Source: Nitrospira sp.
GTDB lineage: Bacteria > Nitrospirota > Nitrospiria > Nitrospirales > Nitrospiraceae
NCBI GenBank assembly: GCA_030653545.1
Contig: JAURZE010000005.1
Location: 124,001-188,000, forward strand
DNA: 64,000 nucleotides
Direction: 5' to 3'
Shown: positions 8,234-15,721 of the stretch, in pieces
How positions within the stretch are numbered: the first letter of the stretch is position 1
Layout of the letters: the number at the start of each line of letters is the position of its first letter
The notes under the pieces: generated by a model
The model's database searches: none
What the model saw: the letters and a program-made list of their open reading frames with translations, nothing else
Told to the model about the DNA's origin: nothing
Translations under genes and position numbers: made by a program

Positions 8234-10653
8234 TGGCTGCGAACGCAAACGCACCGACGCCGCTCGTGCGCTGGTTTGAGGAGATCGGCATCGAGGATGT
8301 GCCCCTCGTCGGGGGCAAGAACGCTTCGTTGGGTGAGATGTATCGGGAGCTGGCCTCCAAGGGGATCAAGGTGCCGAACGGGTTCGCAGTCACCGCGGCC
8401 GCCTATCGGGAGTTTCTCCGCGAGGCGGGCCTTGAGGCGACGATCGTTGAGGCCTTGAAAGACCTGGATGCCCAGGATCTGGAGAATCTCCGCCGCCGGG
8501 GCAGCCGCATCCGCCAGGCGATGCTGGCAGCGACCATCCCGCATGCGCTGGAGCATGCGATCATCGAGGCCTACGCGCGATTGAGCGAGGGGGCGCCGGA
8601 GCCGGTCGACGTCGCCGTGCGGAGCAGCGCCACCGCGGAGGACCTGCCGGACGCCAGTTTCGCCGGACAGCAGGAAACGTATCTGAACGTTCAGGGACCG
8701 CGCGCGCTGCTCGATACCTGCAAGCGCTGCTTTGCGTCCTTGTTCACCGATCGCGCGATCGCCTATCGCGTCGAGAAAGGCTTCGATCATCACAAGGTCG
8801 CTCTGTCGGTTGGCGTGCAGCGCATGGTCCGCTCGGATCTCGCCGCTGCCGGCGTCATGTTTTCGATCGATACGGAGACCGGGTTCGAGCAGGCGGTGCT
8901 GATCAATGCCTCCTATGGCCTCGGCGAGAACGTCGTGCAGGGGTCGGTCAACCCGGATGAATTCTATGTGTTCAAGCCCACCTTGAAGGAGGGGTACCGC
9001 CCGATCCTCAGTAAACGCCTCGGCAGCAAAGAATTCAAACTGGTGTACGACGTCGGTGGAAGCAAAATGGTCAAGAACGTGCCGGTGCCTCCCGACGACC
9101 GGGCCAGATTCGCGATCACGGACGACGAGATCCTCACCCTCGCCCGTTGGGCCTGCGTGATCGAAGACCACTACCGTACCAAACGCGGCGTTGCCAGTCC
9201 GATGGATATGGAGTGGGCGAAGGATGGGCGCACCGGCGAGCTGTTCATCGTGCAGGCGCGTCCGGAGACGGTCCATTCGCAGCGGGATATCGAGGTCGTT
9301 GAGACCTATCGTCTTTCGGAGCGAAGCCGGGTTCTCGTCAGCGGGCGGAGTGTCGGCGGCAAGATCGGCCAGGGAACGGTGCGGGTGCTCAAATCTGTCC
9401 AACAGATCGAGCAGTTCCGCGACGGCGACATCCTGGTGACCGACAAGACCGACCCGGATTGGGTGCCCGTCATGAAGCGGGCCGCGGCCATCGTCACCAA
9501 TCGCGGCGGCCGGACCTGCCATGCCGCCATTGTGAGTCGCGAATTGGGGTTGCCGGCCATCGTCGGTGCGGAGACCGCCACCGACCGGCTGAAAGACGGT
9601 CAGGTCGTGACGGTCTCGTGCGCAGAGGGTGAGACTGGGTTTGTCTACGAAGGCCGGCTGCCGGTCGAGATCGACCGCGTGAGCGTCAAGGATTTGGGCC
9701 GCCCCAAGACGGCCATCATGATGAACGTCGCCAATCCCGAGGAGGCGTTCCGGCTCTCATTCTTTCCCAACGACGGGGTCGGACTGGTTCGCGAGGAATT
9801 CATCATCGCCAACTCTATCAAGGCTCATCCGCTCGCCTTGGTGGAGTACGATCGCCTCGGCGACCCTGCGCTGAAATCGGAGATCGACCGGCTTACCACC
9901 GGCTATGCGGATAAGCCGCAGTTTTTCGTGGACAAGCTGGCCCAGGGCGTCGGGATGATCGCAGCGGCCTTCTATCCGAAGGACGTGATCGTCCGGCTCA
10001 GCGACTTCAAATCGAACGAGTATGCCAATCTGATCGGCGGCCGACAGTTCGAACCCGTCGAGGAGAATCCCATGCTCGGCTTTCGCGGCGCGTCGCGGTA
10101 CTACGATCCGCGCTACCGGGAAGGGTTCGCGCTGGAATGCCGCGCCTTGCGCATGGTGCGGGATGAAATGGGCCTGACCAATGTGAAGGTCATGATTCCG
10201 TTCTGCCGGACGGTGGAGGAAGGCCGCCGGGTGCTCGACGAGATGGCGGCGCACGGGCTCAGGAGAGGCGAGCGGGGGTTGGAGGTGTATCTCATGTGCG
10301 AAATTCCCAGCAATGTTTTGCTCGCGGAAGAGTTCGCGGAGATCTGCGACGGGTTCTCGATCGGTTCAAACGATCTCACCCAGCTCACGCTGGGGGTGGA
10401 TCGGGATTCGGAACTGGTCGCGGCGCTGTTCGACGAGCGGAATCCCGCCGTGAAGCGGATCATCGCAATGGCGATTCAGGCAGCCAAAGCCACAGGCAGG
10501 AAGATCGGCATCTGCGGGCAGGCGCCCAGCGACTATCCGGAATTCGCGCAATTCCTGGTGGAGCAGGGCATCGACAGTCTCTCGCTCAATCCGGATAGTG
10601 TGTTCAACACGACTGCAGCGGTTCTGGCGGTGGAGCGGAGTCATAGACGATGA
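8230..10653 (+). CDS. ppsA: Phosphoenolpyruvate synthase
   Basis: An 807-residue PEP-utilising enzyme, close to the usual PpsA length of about 790-800. It converts pyruvate, ATP and water to PEP, AMP and phosphate, the gluconeogenic entry step. The N-terminal ATP-grasp part shows VPLVGGKNASLGEM, VAVRSSATAEDLPDASFAGQ and a long nucleotide-binding region to about residue 360. The phosphohistidine domain shows GGRTCHAAIVSRELGLPAIVG, with the catalytic His near residue 431. The C-terminal TIM-barrel shows LGFRGASRYY, VMIPFCRTVEEGR, MCEIPSNV and SIGSNDLTQLTLGVDRDS. The start ATG lies inside the USP stop (ATGA), with GGAGAAACG upstream. PpsA is preferred over pyruvate phosphate dikinase by the N-terminal signature and length. 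Confidence 0.95.
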   Translation: MMAANANAPTPLVRWFEEIGIEDVPLVGGKNASLGEMYRELASKGIKVPNGFAVTAAAYREFLREAGLEATIVEALKDLDAQDLENLRRRGSRIRQAMLAATIPHALEHAIIEAYARLSEGAPEPVDVAVRSSATAEDLPDASFAGQQETYLNVQGPRALLDTCKRCFASLFTDRAIAYRVEKGFDHHKVALSVGVQRMVRSDLAAAGVMFSIDTETGFEQAVLINASYGLGENVVQGSVNPDEFYVFKPTLKEGYRPILSKRLGSKEFKLVYDVGGSKMVKNVPVPPDDRARFAITDDEILTLARWACVIEDHYRTKRGVASPMDMEWAKDGRTGELFIVQARPETVHSQRDIEVVETYRLSERSRVLVSGRSVGGKIGQGTVRVLKSVQQIEQFRDGDILVTDKTDPDWVPVMKRAAAIVTNRGGRTCHAAIVSRELGLPAIVGAETATDRLKDGQVVTVSCAEGETGFVYEGRLPVEIDRVSVKDLGRPKTAIMMNVANPEEAFRLSFFPNDGVGLVREEFIIANSIKAHPLALVEYDRLGDPALKSEIDRLTTGYADKPQFFVDKLAQGVGMIAAAFYPKDVIVRLSDFKSNEYANLIGGRQFEPVEENPMLGFRGASRYYDPRYREGFALECRALRMVRDEMGLTNVKVMIPFCRTVEEGRRVLDEMAAHGLRRGERGLEVYLMCEIPSNVLLAEEFAEICDGFSIGSNDLTQLTLGVDRDSELVAALFDERNPAVKRIIAMAIQAAKATGRKIGICGQAPSDYPEFAQFLVEQGIDSLSLNPDSVFNTTAAVLAVERSHRR

Positions 10654-10789
10654 CGAACGGCGAGGCATCCCGGGCCGTGTCCCAGCTGCGGCTGATGGGA
10701 ACAGAACCTGTAGGATCGGAGGACATCACGCATGCGCCTGCACACGAGGCTTGCCGGAAGTCAGGTGTCATGGGTATAAAGGCAGTCGT

Positions 10790-11260
10790 ATGAGCGCGCC
10801 GGGTTGGATAGCACTTCGGACGTCGCCCTTGCTGTGGGCCTTGACGCTGACTCTCGGTCTGTTGATCGGCATCGGGCTCTACACGTTCGGCTACGCGCGC
10901 GGCGGGTCCTATCTGACGGACAATCCCGCCGCCTGCACCAACTGCCACGTGATGCGCGAGCAGTATGCCGGCTGGCTCAAAGGCAGCCACCGGTCGGTGG
11001 CGGTGTGCAATGACTGCCATACTCCGGATGGCGTGATCGCAAAGTACGCCGCTAAGGCGAGGTATGGCTTCTTGCATGCCTATGCGTTTACGACCGGCCG
11101 GTTTCCCGACGAAATCCAAATCACGCCGCACATGCATGCGTTGACCGAGCACGCCTGCTTGAAATGTCACGCGGCGATCGTGGAGGCCATGACGATCACG
11201 GGCGCCCCTCACGACAAGCCGGCGTGCCTGCGGTGCCACCGCGACGTCGGACATCAATAA
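10790..11260 (+). CDS. nrfH: Cytochrome c nitrite reductase membrane subunit NrfH (tetrahaem)
   Basis: A 156-residue NapC/NirT-family quinol dehydrogenase that anchors NrfA and passes electrons from the quinol pool to it. One N-terminal membrane helix (residues 13-35, LWALTLTLGLLIGIGLYTFG) is followed by a periplasmic domain with four CxxCH sites: CTNCH (residue 49), CNDCH, CLKCH and CLRCH. The first site has the CTNCHVM pattern of NrfH, where the nearby Met can serve as axial ligand. A longer open frame extends upstream, but ATG 10790 is the start because it places the membrane helix at the N-terminus. The gene ends 12 bases before nrfA. Confidence 0.93.
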   Translation: MSAPGWIALRTSPLLWALTLTLGLLIGIGLYTFGYARGGSYLTDNPAACTNCHVMREQYAGWLKGSHRSVAVCNDCHTPDGVIAKYAAKARYGFLHAYAFTTGRFPDEIQITPHMHALTEHACLKCHAAIVEAMTITGAPHDKPACLRCHRDVGHQ

Positions 11261-11272
11261 CTGCGAGGTCTT

Positions 11273-12643
11273 ATGAAAGCGACACGCAAACTAGTGGTAG
11301 TGCTCATACTGACGATCGTGGCGACAGTCGCGGCCGTCGCGCTTCTCGTCAACATCTTCCAGCGCAAGCAGGAGGAACGAACCGGGTTCTTCCGCGTCGT
11401 CGAATTGACCGATGAGACTGATGACCCGGCTGTGTGGGGAAAGAATTTCCCGTTTCAGTATGACGCGTACGCGAGAACCGTCGATCAGGTGCGAACGCGC
11501 TTTGGCGGCAGCGAAGCGATTCCCCGGACCCCGACCGGGGCCGATCCCCGTTCCGTGGTCGCCCAATCCAAGCTTGAAGAGGATCCACGCTTGAAAACCA
11601 TGTGGGCCGGGTATGCCTTCGCCCACGATTTTCGTGAAGAACGGGGCCATGCCTATATGTTGGATGATCAGACCTATACGGAACGCCAGATTGTCGCCAA
11701 GCAGCCGGGAACGTGTCTGCAATGCCACTCGTCGGCCTATACGGCCATGAAGAAGCTCGGCGAGGGGGACCTCACCAAGGGTTTCGAGAAGATGAACCGT
11801 CTGTCGTATGGCGACGCGCGTCCCTTGGTCACCCATCCGGTCTCCTGTATCGATTGCCACGCGCCCGATACGATGCAACTTCGCGTCACGCGCCCCGCCT
11901 TCATCGAAGGCCTGCGGGCGCTCAAGGAGCATGAGGGGGTTCAGAACTATGACGTCAATAAGATGGCGACCAGACAGGAAATGCGCTCCTTCGTCTGCGG
12001 CCAGTGCCATGTGGAATACTACTTCAAGGGTCCGGAAAAACGGTTGGTCTATCCCTGGGCCAACGGTCTCCGGGTCGACGAGATCCTGGCCTACTACGAC
12101 GAGACGCAATTCAAAGACTGGATACATGCCGAGACCGGGGCGCCTGTGCTGAAGGCGCAGCACCCGGAATTCGAGATGTGGAACCAGGGCATCCATGCCC
12201 GCTCGGGGGTCGCCTGCGCCGATTGCCACATGCCGTACAAGCGCGAAGGGGCGATGAAGATCAGCGACCATCATATCCGCAGTCCGCTGTTGAATATCAA
12301 TCGGGCGTGCCAGACGTGCCACAAGTGGCCGGAGGCGGAGCTGAAGGATCGTGTCGAGACGATTCAGCACCGGACCTTTGAGTTACGCAATCGGGCGATG
12401 GACGCGATCGTGGCGCTGATCCGCGATCTGGCCGCGGCCCGGAAAGGCGGCCGAGGCGACGGCGCACTCGCGCCCGCGCAAGCGCTTCAGCGGAAGGCGC
12501 AGTTCATGGTGGATTTCGTGGAAGCGGAAAATTCGATGGGGTTTCATGCCCCCCAGGAAGCCGCGCGGATTCTGGGTGAGGCGATCGACTACGCCCGTCA
12601 GGGACAATTGGCCGTGAGAGAAGATGCTGGACCGAAGCACTAG
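11273..12643 (+). CDS. nrfA: Cytochrome c nitrite reductase catalytic subunit NrfA (pentahaem, CxxCH at haem 1)
   Basis: A 456-residue periplasmic ammonia-forming nitrite reductase (nitrite plus six electrons to ammonium). Residues 7-29 form an N-terminal signal or anchor segment. Five haem sites are at about residues 148 (CLQCH), 192 (CIDCH), 242 (CGQCH), 315 (CADCH) and 346 (CQTCH), and their spacing matches NrfA. The first, the active-site haem, is CxxCK in E. coli; here it is CxxCH, as in a known subgroup of NrfA enzymes. Calcium-site residues appear conserved (Glu and Tyr after CGQCH in VEYYF; K-x-Q in LKAQHPEFE), as does the catalytic His in that last motif. It forms an operon with nrfH. 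The product may serve as an electron sink under low oxygen or for detoxification. Confidence 0.94.
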   Translation: MKATRKLVVVLILTIVATVAAVALLVNIFQRKQEERTGFFRVVELTDETDDPAVWGKNFPFQYDAYARTVDQVRTRFGGSEAIPRTPTGADPRSVVAQSKLEEDPRLKTMWAGYAFAHDFREERGHAYMLDDQTYTERQIVAKQPGTCLQCHSSAYTAMKKLGEGDLTKGFEKMNRLSYGDARPLVTHPVSCIDCHAPDTMQLRVTRPAFIEGLRALKEHEGVQNYDVNKMATRQEMRSFVCGQCHVEYYFKGPEKRLVYPWANGLRVDEILAYYDETQFKDWIHAETGAPVLKAQHPEFEMWNQGIHARSGVACADCHMPYKREGAMKISDHHIRSPLLNINRACQTCHKWPEAELKDRVETIQHRTFELRNRAMDAIVALIRDLAAARKGGRGDGALAPAQALQRKAQFMVDFVEAENSMGFHAPQEAARILGEAIDYARQGQLAVREDAGPKH

Positions 12644-12645
12644 CA

Positions 12646-12796
12646 GATGCTGAAAAGGTCCGCCAGCGGCGTTCCCTGCCACCGCCGAAGCGCTTCGCGC
12701 AGGCAGGTCGCATCGCTCAGAGGCTCAACGCACGGCACACAGTGCGTTGAGCCTCTTCGTTCGCTGCGGCCTTGCTGGACGGCCTTGTTGAGCATC
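12646..12796. repeat. Nested inverted-repeat element with a perfect 15-bp inner stem
   Basis: About 150 bases starting just after nrfA form a nested palindrome. The inner stem is perfect: AGAGGCTCAACGCAC (12719-12733) pairs with GTGCGTTGAGCCTCT (12742-12756) across an 8-base loop. The outer ends, GATGCTGAAAAGGTCCGCCAGC at the left and a related inverse ending GAGCATC at the right, are imperfect inverted copies. A further self-complementary CGAAGCGCTTCG lies between. There is no T-run after the inner stem, so it is not a classical terminator, although it may block transcription. The structure suggests a dispersed, non-coding palindromic repeat or a MITE-like element. Confidence 0.6.
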
Positions 12797-13060
12797 GTGC
12801 GTGGCTGTTTGGTGTCGCCTCACACATCACAATTTGCGATGGCTTTAGGAGTCAAAATTGGTTTTCCCGCAGCCTGCTCGACGCGGCCTTCTGACCGCGC
12901 CCTGGCGGTGGGGGTGATGATTCGACGCCTGAACCCCGGTTTCGCAGGTCGTCCGATCCGCCTTCTGCAAACGGCACGACTAGCCTGTCGCTCGGCGACG
13001 GTCGCACGGCGGGGCCAGCCATCACGAAGGTATTGAAGGAAATGGATATTCAGTGGTTTT
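12797..13060. other. Intergenic stretch with no recognisable gene
   Basis: This segment follows the inverted repeat and precedes the ppsA fossil. A short forward frame (12824-13036) and overlapping reverse frames exist, but none resembles a protein family, has a good ribosome binding site or shows convincing codon use. No promoter or RNA structure was identified. Confidence 0.4.
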
Positions 13061-13214
13061 AGCGTCTGCGGGGCCACAGGGGTGAAGAGGAAGCGACTAC
13101 TCGGAACGTTCGCAGTTCCTGGTGGAGGAGGGGGATCGACAGCCCCTCTCCCTTAATTCCGAGACCGTCATGAACATCACCAACACGGTTCTCACGATCG
13201 AAGCGGCCTCGTGA
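13061..13214 (+). pseudogene. Fossil 3' end of a second PEP synthase gene
   Basis: The final 150 bases before the third USP cluster match the 3' end of the ppsA at 8230. The frame reads SDYSERSQFLVEEG, then LSLNSETVMNITNTVLTIEA and a natural TGA, against SDYPEFAQFLVEQG and LSLNPDSVFNTTAAVLAVER in the intact gene. Around GIDS an added G and an added CC shift and restore the frame, so the fragment has drifted without selection. Upstream similarity fades at the ICGQAP region (13067-13090). In the intact locus a USP precedes ppsA; here the fossil precedes a USP, suggesting that a USP-pps unit was once repeated. Confidence 0.75.
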
Positions 13215-13275
13215 GAAATAAAGGGCTAGTTCTGCATTGAGCGTCCAGAAGCAAACCGGCCATGAGGGGAATAGC

Positions 13276-14190
13276 ATGAAAGCGGCAACGAAGAAAGCCA
13301 CGGCCTGCCTGCTGTTACCGACGGACTTTCAGCAACCGGCTCGGCGAGCATTCAACTATGGGGTCAAGTTTGCGCGTCTGCTCGGGCTTCGAATGGAGAT
13401 CCTGCATGTGATCAAGACCCCGTCCGACAGGTCAGCCCCCCCGATTGACAGCCGCTATCTGAGATCCCTTAAGACGTCGGCGATGCTCGATCTGGGACGG
13501 CTGGCGCGAATCGCGACGGAAGCTGGAGTTCAGGTCGAGCCGTGCCTGCAATTCGGAGTTCCCGATGCCTGTATCTTGCGACAGGCGAATCATGCGCATG
13601 TCGAGATCATCGTCATGGGGACCGAAGGACGTGCGGGATGGGATCGCTTGCGTCTCGGCAGCACGGCGCACCGCGTTGTTTCTCAGACCCCCTGCCCGGT
13701 ACTGGCTGTTCATGGAGGGCTTGCCGGAGATGCCGCTCGCCACCCTGCCCGAGTGAAGCTGGAGCGGCTGCTGGCGGCGACGGATTTTTCGCCTGACGCG
13801 GATCAAGCGCTGCAGATTGTTTCCACGCTGGCGAGGTTGACGCAGGCCAAGGTCTGTGTCGTGCATGTTGCCGGTAAGGGGATGGGCAGGAAGAACGGGG
13901 AGCGGAAACTGAACGTCCTGCTGGACGGACTCCGGCGACAAGGCCTTGCGGTCGAAGGTGTCTGCCTTCCGGGCGAGCCGGTAGAGACGATTCTAAGCCA
14001 GGCGGCCGGATGGGAAGCCGACCTCATTTCGGTTGGCACGCAAGGCCGGCGGGGACTGTCGCGATTGATATTGGGCAGCGTGGCCGAAGGCGTCTTGAGA
14101 CGGGCCGGTTGCCCTGTCTTGGTCGTCAAGCACGTGTCGCCGCTCATTCAGACGGGTGCTTCCCCTGAGCGGCGGCACAAAAACGCATGA
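13276..14190 (+). CDS. Two-domain universal stress protein (UspA family)
   Basis: A 304-residue tandem UspA protein. Domain one (about residues 8-150) begins [20 protein letters not shown] and ends in [20 protein letters not shown]. Domain two (about 160-290) begins [15 protein letters not shown] and ends in [20 protein letters not shown]. Both nucleotide loops look intact. The ATG follows GAGGGGAATAGC. The stop overlaps the antiporter start by ATGA (14187-14190), so this USP heads a four-gene ion-transport operon (antiporter, P-type ATPase, DUF6868). It is more divergent from the two other USPs than they are from each other and lacks their shared C-terminal tail. Confidence 0.92.
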   Translation: MKAATKKATACLLLPTDFQQPARRAFNYGVKFARLLGLRMEILHVIKTPSDRSAPPIDSRYLRSLKTSAMLDLGRLARIATEAGVQVEPCLQFGVPDACILRQANHAHVEIIVMGTEGRAGWDRLRLGSTAHRVVSQTPCPVLAVHGGLAGDAARHPARVKLERLLAATDFSPDADQALQIVSTLARLTQAKVCVVHVAGKGMGRKNGERKLNVLLDGLRRQGLAVEGVCLPGEPVETILSQAAGWEADLISVGTQGRRGLSRLILGSVAEGVLRRAGCPVLVVKHVSPLIQTGASPERRHKNA

Positions 14191-15701
14191 CGCTCACGAT
14201 CGAATATCTCTTGCTCGGGGCGTCTGTGCTGCTGCTGCTGAGCGTGATCGCGAGCAAAGCTTCCGGTCGCCTGGGTGTCCCGGTGCTGCTGTTGTTCCTC
14301 ATCATCGGGATGCTCGCGGGCTCCGACGGGCCCGGGGGCATTCACTTCGACAATCCGTGGCTCGCCCAGTCGCTCGGCGTCGTCGCGTTAGTGTTCATCC
14401 TGTTTGCGGGCGGGTTGGACACGGAATGGGCGAGCGTTCGCTCGCAACTCGGAAGAGGCGTGATGCTGTCCACGGTGGGTGTGGCGATCACGGCCGGTCT
14501 GGTCGCCTTGTTCGCGACGACGATCCTGGGGATGTCATGGCCGGAGGGGGTGCTGATCGGCGCCATCGTCTCCTCGACCGACGCGGCAGCGGTATTCGCC
14601 GTGATGCGGTCGCGATATGTGAGTCTCCGCGGTCCGTTGACGCCGCTCCTCGAACTCGAGTCCGGCAGCAACGACCCGATGGCGGTCTTTCTCACGATCG
14701 GGATGATCAGCCTGATCACCGGCGCCTCTTCGTCGGTGGCCGACCTGGTTCCGATGTTCATTCGTCAGATGGTGGTCGGCGCAGCCATCGGGTACGGTAT
14801 GGGCAGGTTGATGGTGGTGCTTGTCAACCGGCTGCGGTTGGAATACGACGGGCTGTACCCGGTGTTGACCCTGTCCCTGGTTCTGCTGATCTATAGCGGG
14901 AGCGCCTGGCTGGGGGGCAATGGGTTTCTGGCCGTCTATCTGGCCGGGTTGATCATGGGGAACAGCGATTTCATCCACAAGCGCAGCCTGCTGCGGTTTC
15001 ATGACGGACTGGCCTGGCTGATGCAGATCGCCATGTTTCTGACGCTGGGGTTGCAGGTGTTTCCGGCGCAACTCGTGCCGGTCGCCGGAACGGGACTGTT
15101 GCTGGCGCTCTTTCTGATGATCGTGGCCCGGCCTGCTGCCGTCTTCATGACACTCGGGTTCACGACGCTGACGCTGCGAGAGACAACGATGGTGGCCTGG
15201 GTCGGCTTGCGAGGGGCCGTACCGATCATTCTCGCCACATTCCCGCTCCTCGCGGGCATTCCCCAAGCTACGCTGATTTTCAACCTGGTGTTTTTCATCG
15301 TGCTGATGTCCGTCCTGCTCCAGGGCACGTCGATTCCGCTGGTCGCGCGCTGGCTCAAGGTGGATGAGCCGCTGCAGCGCCGTCTCAATGCCTCGCCAGT
15401 CTGGAATGCGCCGACCGGTCTCAAAAGCGGACTGGTCGAAATGACCATCCCAGAACCTTCCGTGGTGGTCGGTGAGCGGCTCATCGATATCGGTCTGCCC
15501 AAGTCCACGCTCGTCATCTTGATCGGGCGGAAGGGGCAATGCTTCGTTCCCGACGGCAGCACGGTGCTGGAAGCGAACGATTCGCTGTTGGTCTTCACCG
15601 ATCAAGCCTCATCCTTCCGACTCCGCGCCCTGCTTGACGCCAGTCGTCACGTGGCGGAGGAGAGTCCCTCAAAGGGGCAAGGAGGGGCCGTCGTCTCGTG
15701 A
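14187..15701 (+). CDS. CvrA/NhaP2-type K+(Na+)/H+ antiporter with C-terminal RCK_C domain
   Basis: A 504-residue CPA1-family antiporter. Residues 1-385 form a membrane domain of about 12-13 helices, including [23 protein letters not shown] (the conserved Asp region) and [17 protein letters not shown] cytoplasmic TrkA-C/RCK_C domain occupies about residues 410-490 ([14 protein letters not shown], then [10 protein letters not shown]). That layout matches CvrA/NhaP2 proteins, which exchange K+ or Na+ for protons and are gated through the RCK_C domain. Translation is probably coupled to the upstream USP by the ATGA overlap. The P-type ATPase follows 20 bases downstream. Substrate specificity cannot be read from sequence. 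Confidence 0.9.
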   Translation: MTLTIEYLLLGASVLLLLSVIASKASGRLGVPVLLLFLIIGMLAGSDGPGGIHFDNPWLAQSLGVVALVFILFAGGLDTEWASVRSQLGRGVMLSTVGVAITAGLVALFATTILGMSWPEGVLIGAIVSSTDAAAVFAVMRSRYVSLRGPLTPLLELESGSNDPMAVFLTIGMISLITGASSSVADLVPMFIRQMVVGAAIGYGMGRLMVVLVNRLRLEYDGLYPVLTLSLVLLIYSGSAWLGGNGFLAVYLAGLIMGNSDFIHKRSLLRFHDGLAWLMQIAMFLTLGLQVFPAQLVPVAGTGLLLALFLMIVARPAAVFMTLGFTTLTLRETTMVAWVGLRGAVPIILATFPLLAGIPQATLIFNLVFFIVLMSVLLQGTSIPLVARWLKVDEPLQRRLNASPVWNAPTGLKSGLVEMTIPEPSVVVGERLIDIGLPKSTLVILIGRKGQCFVPDGSTVLEANDSLLVFTDQASSFRLRALLDASRHVAEESPSKGQGGAVVS

Positions 15702-15721
15702 AAGACAAAAGGAGAGGAATA

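Noticed and set aside
8080-9522. A 480-codon minus-strand frame
   Set aside because: Shadow of ppsA and the USP; it crosses the boundary of two clear plus-strand genes.
14535-15605. A 356-codon minus-strand frame
   Set aside because: Shadow of the antiporter, rich in His, Gln and Arg; no plausible start region.
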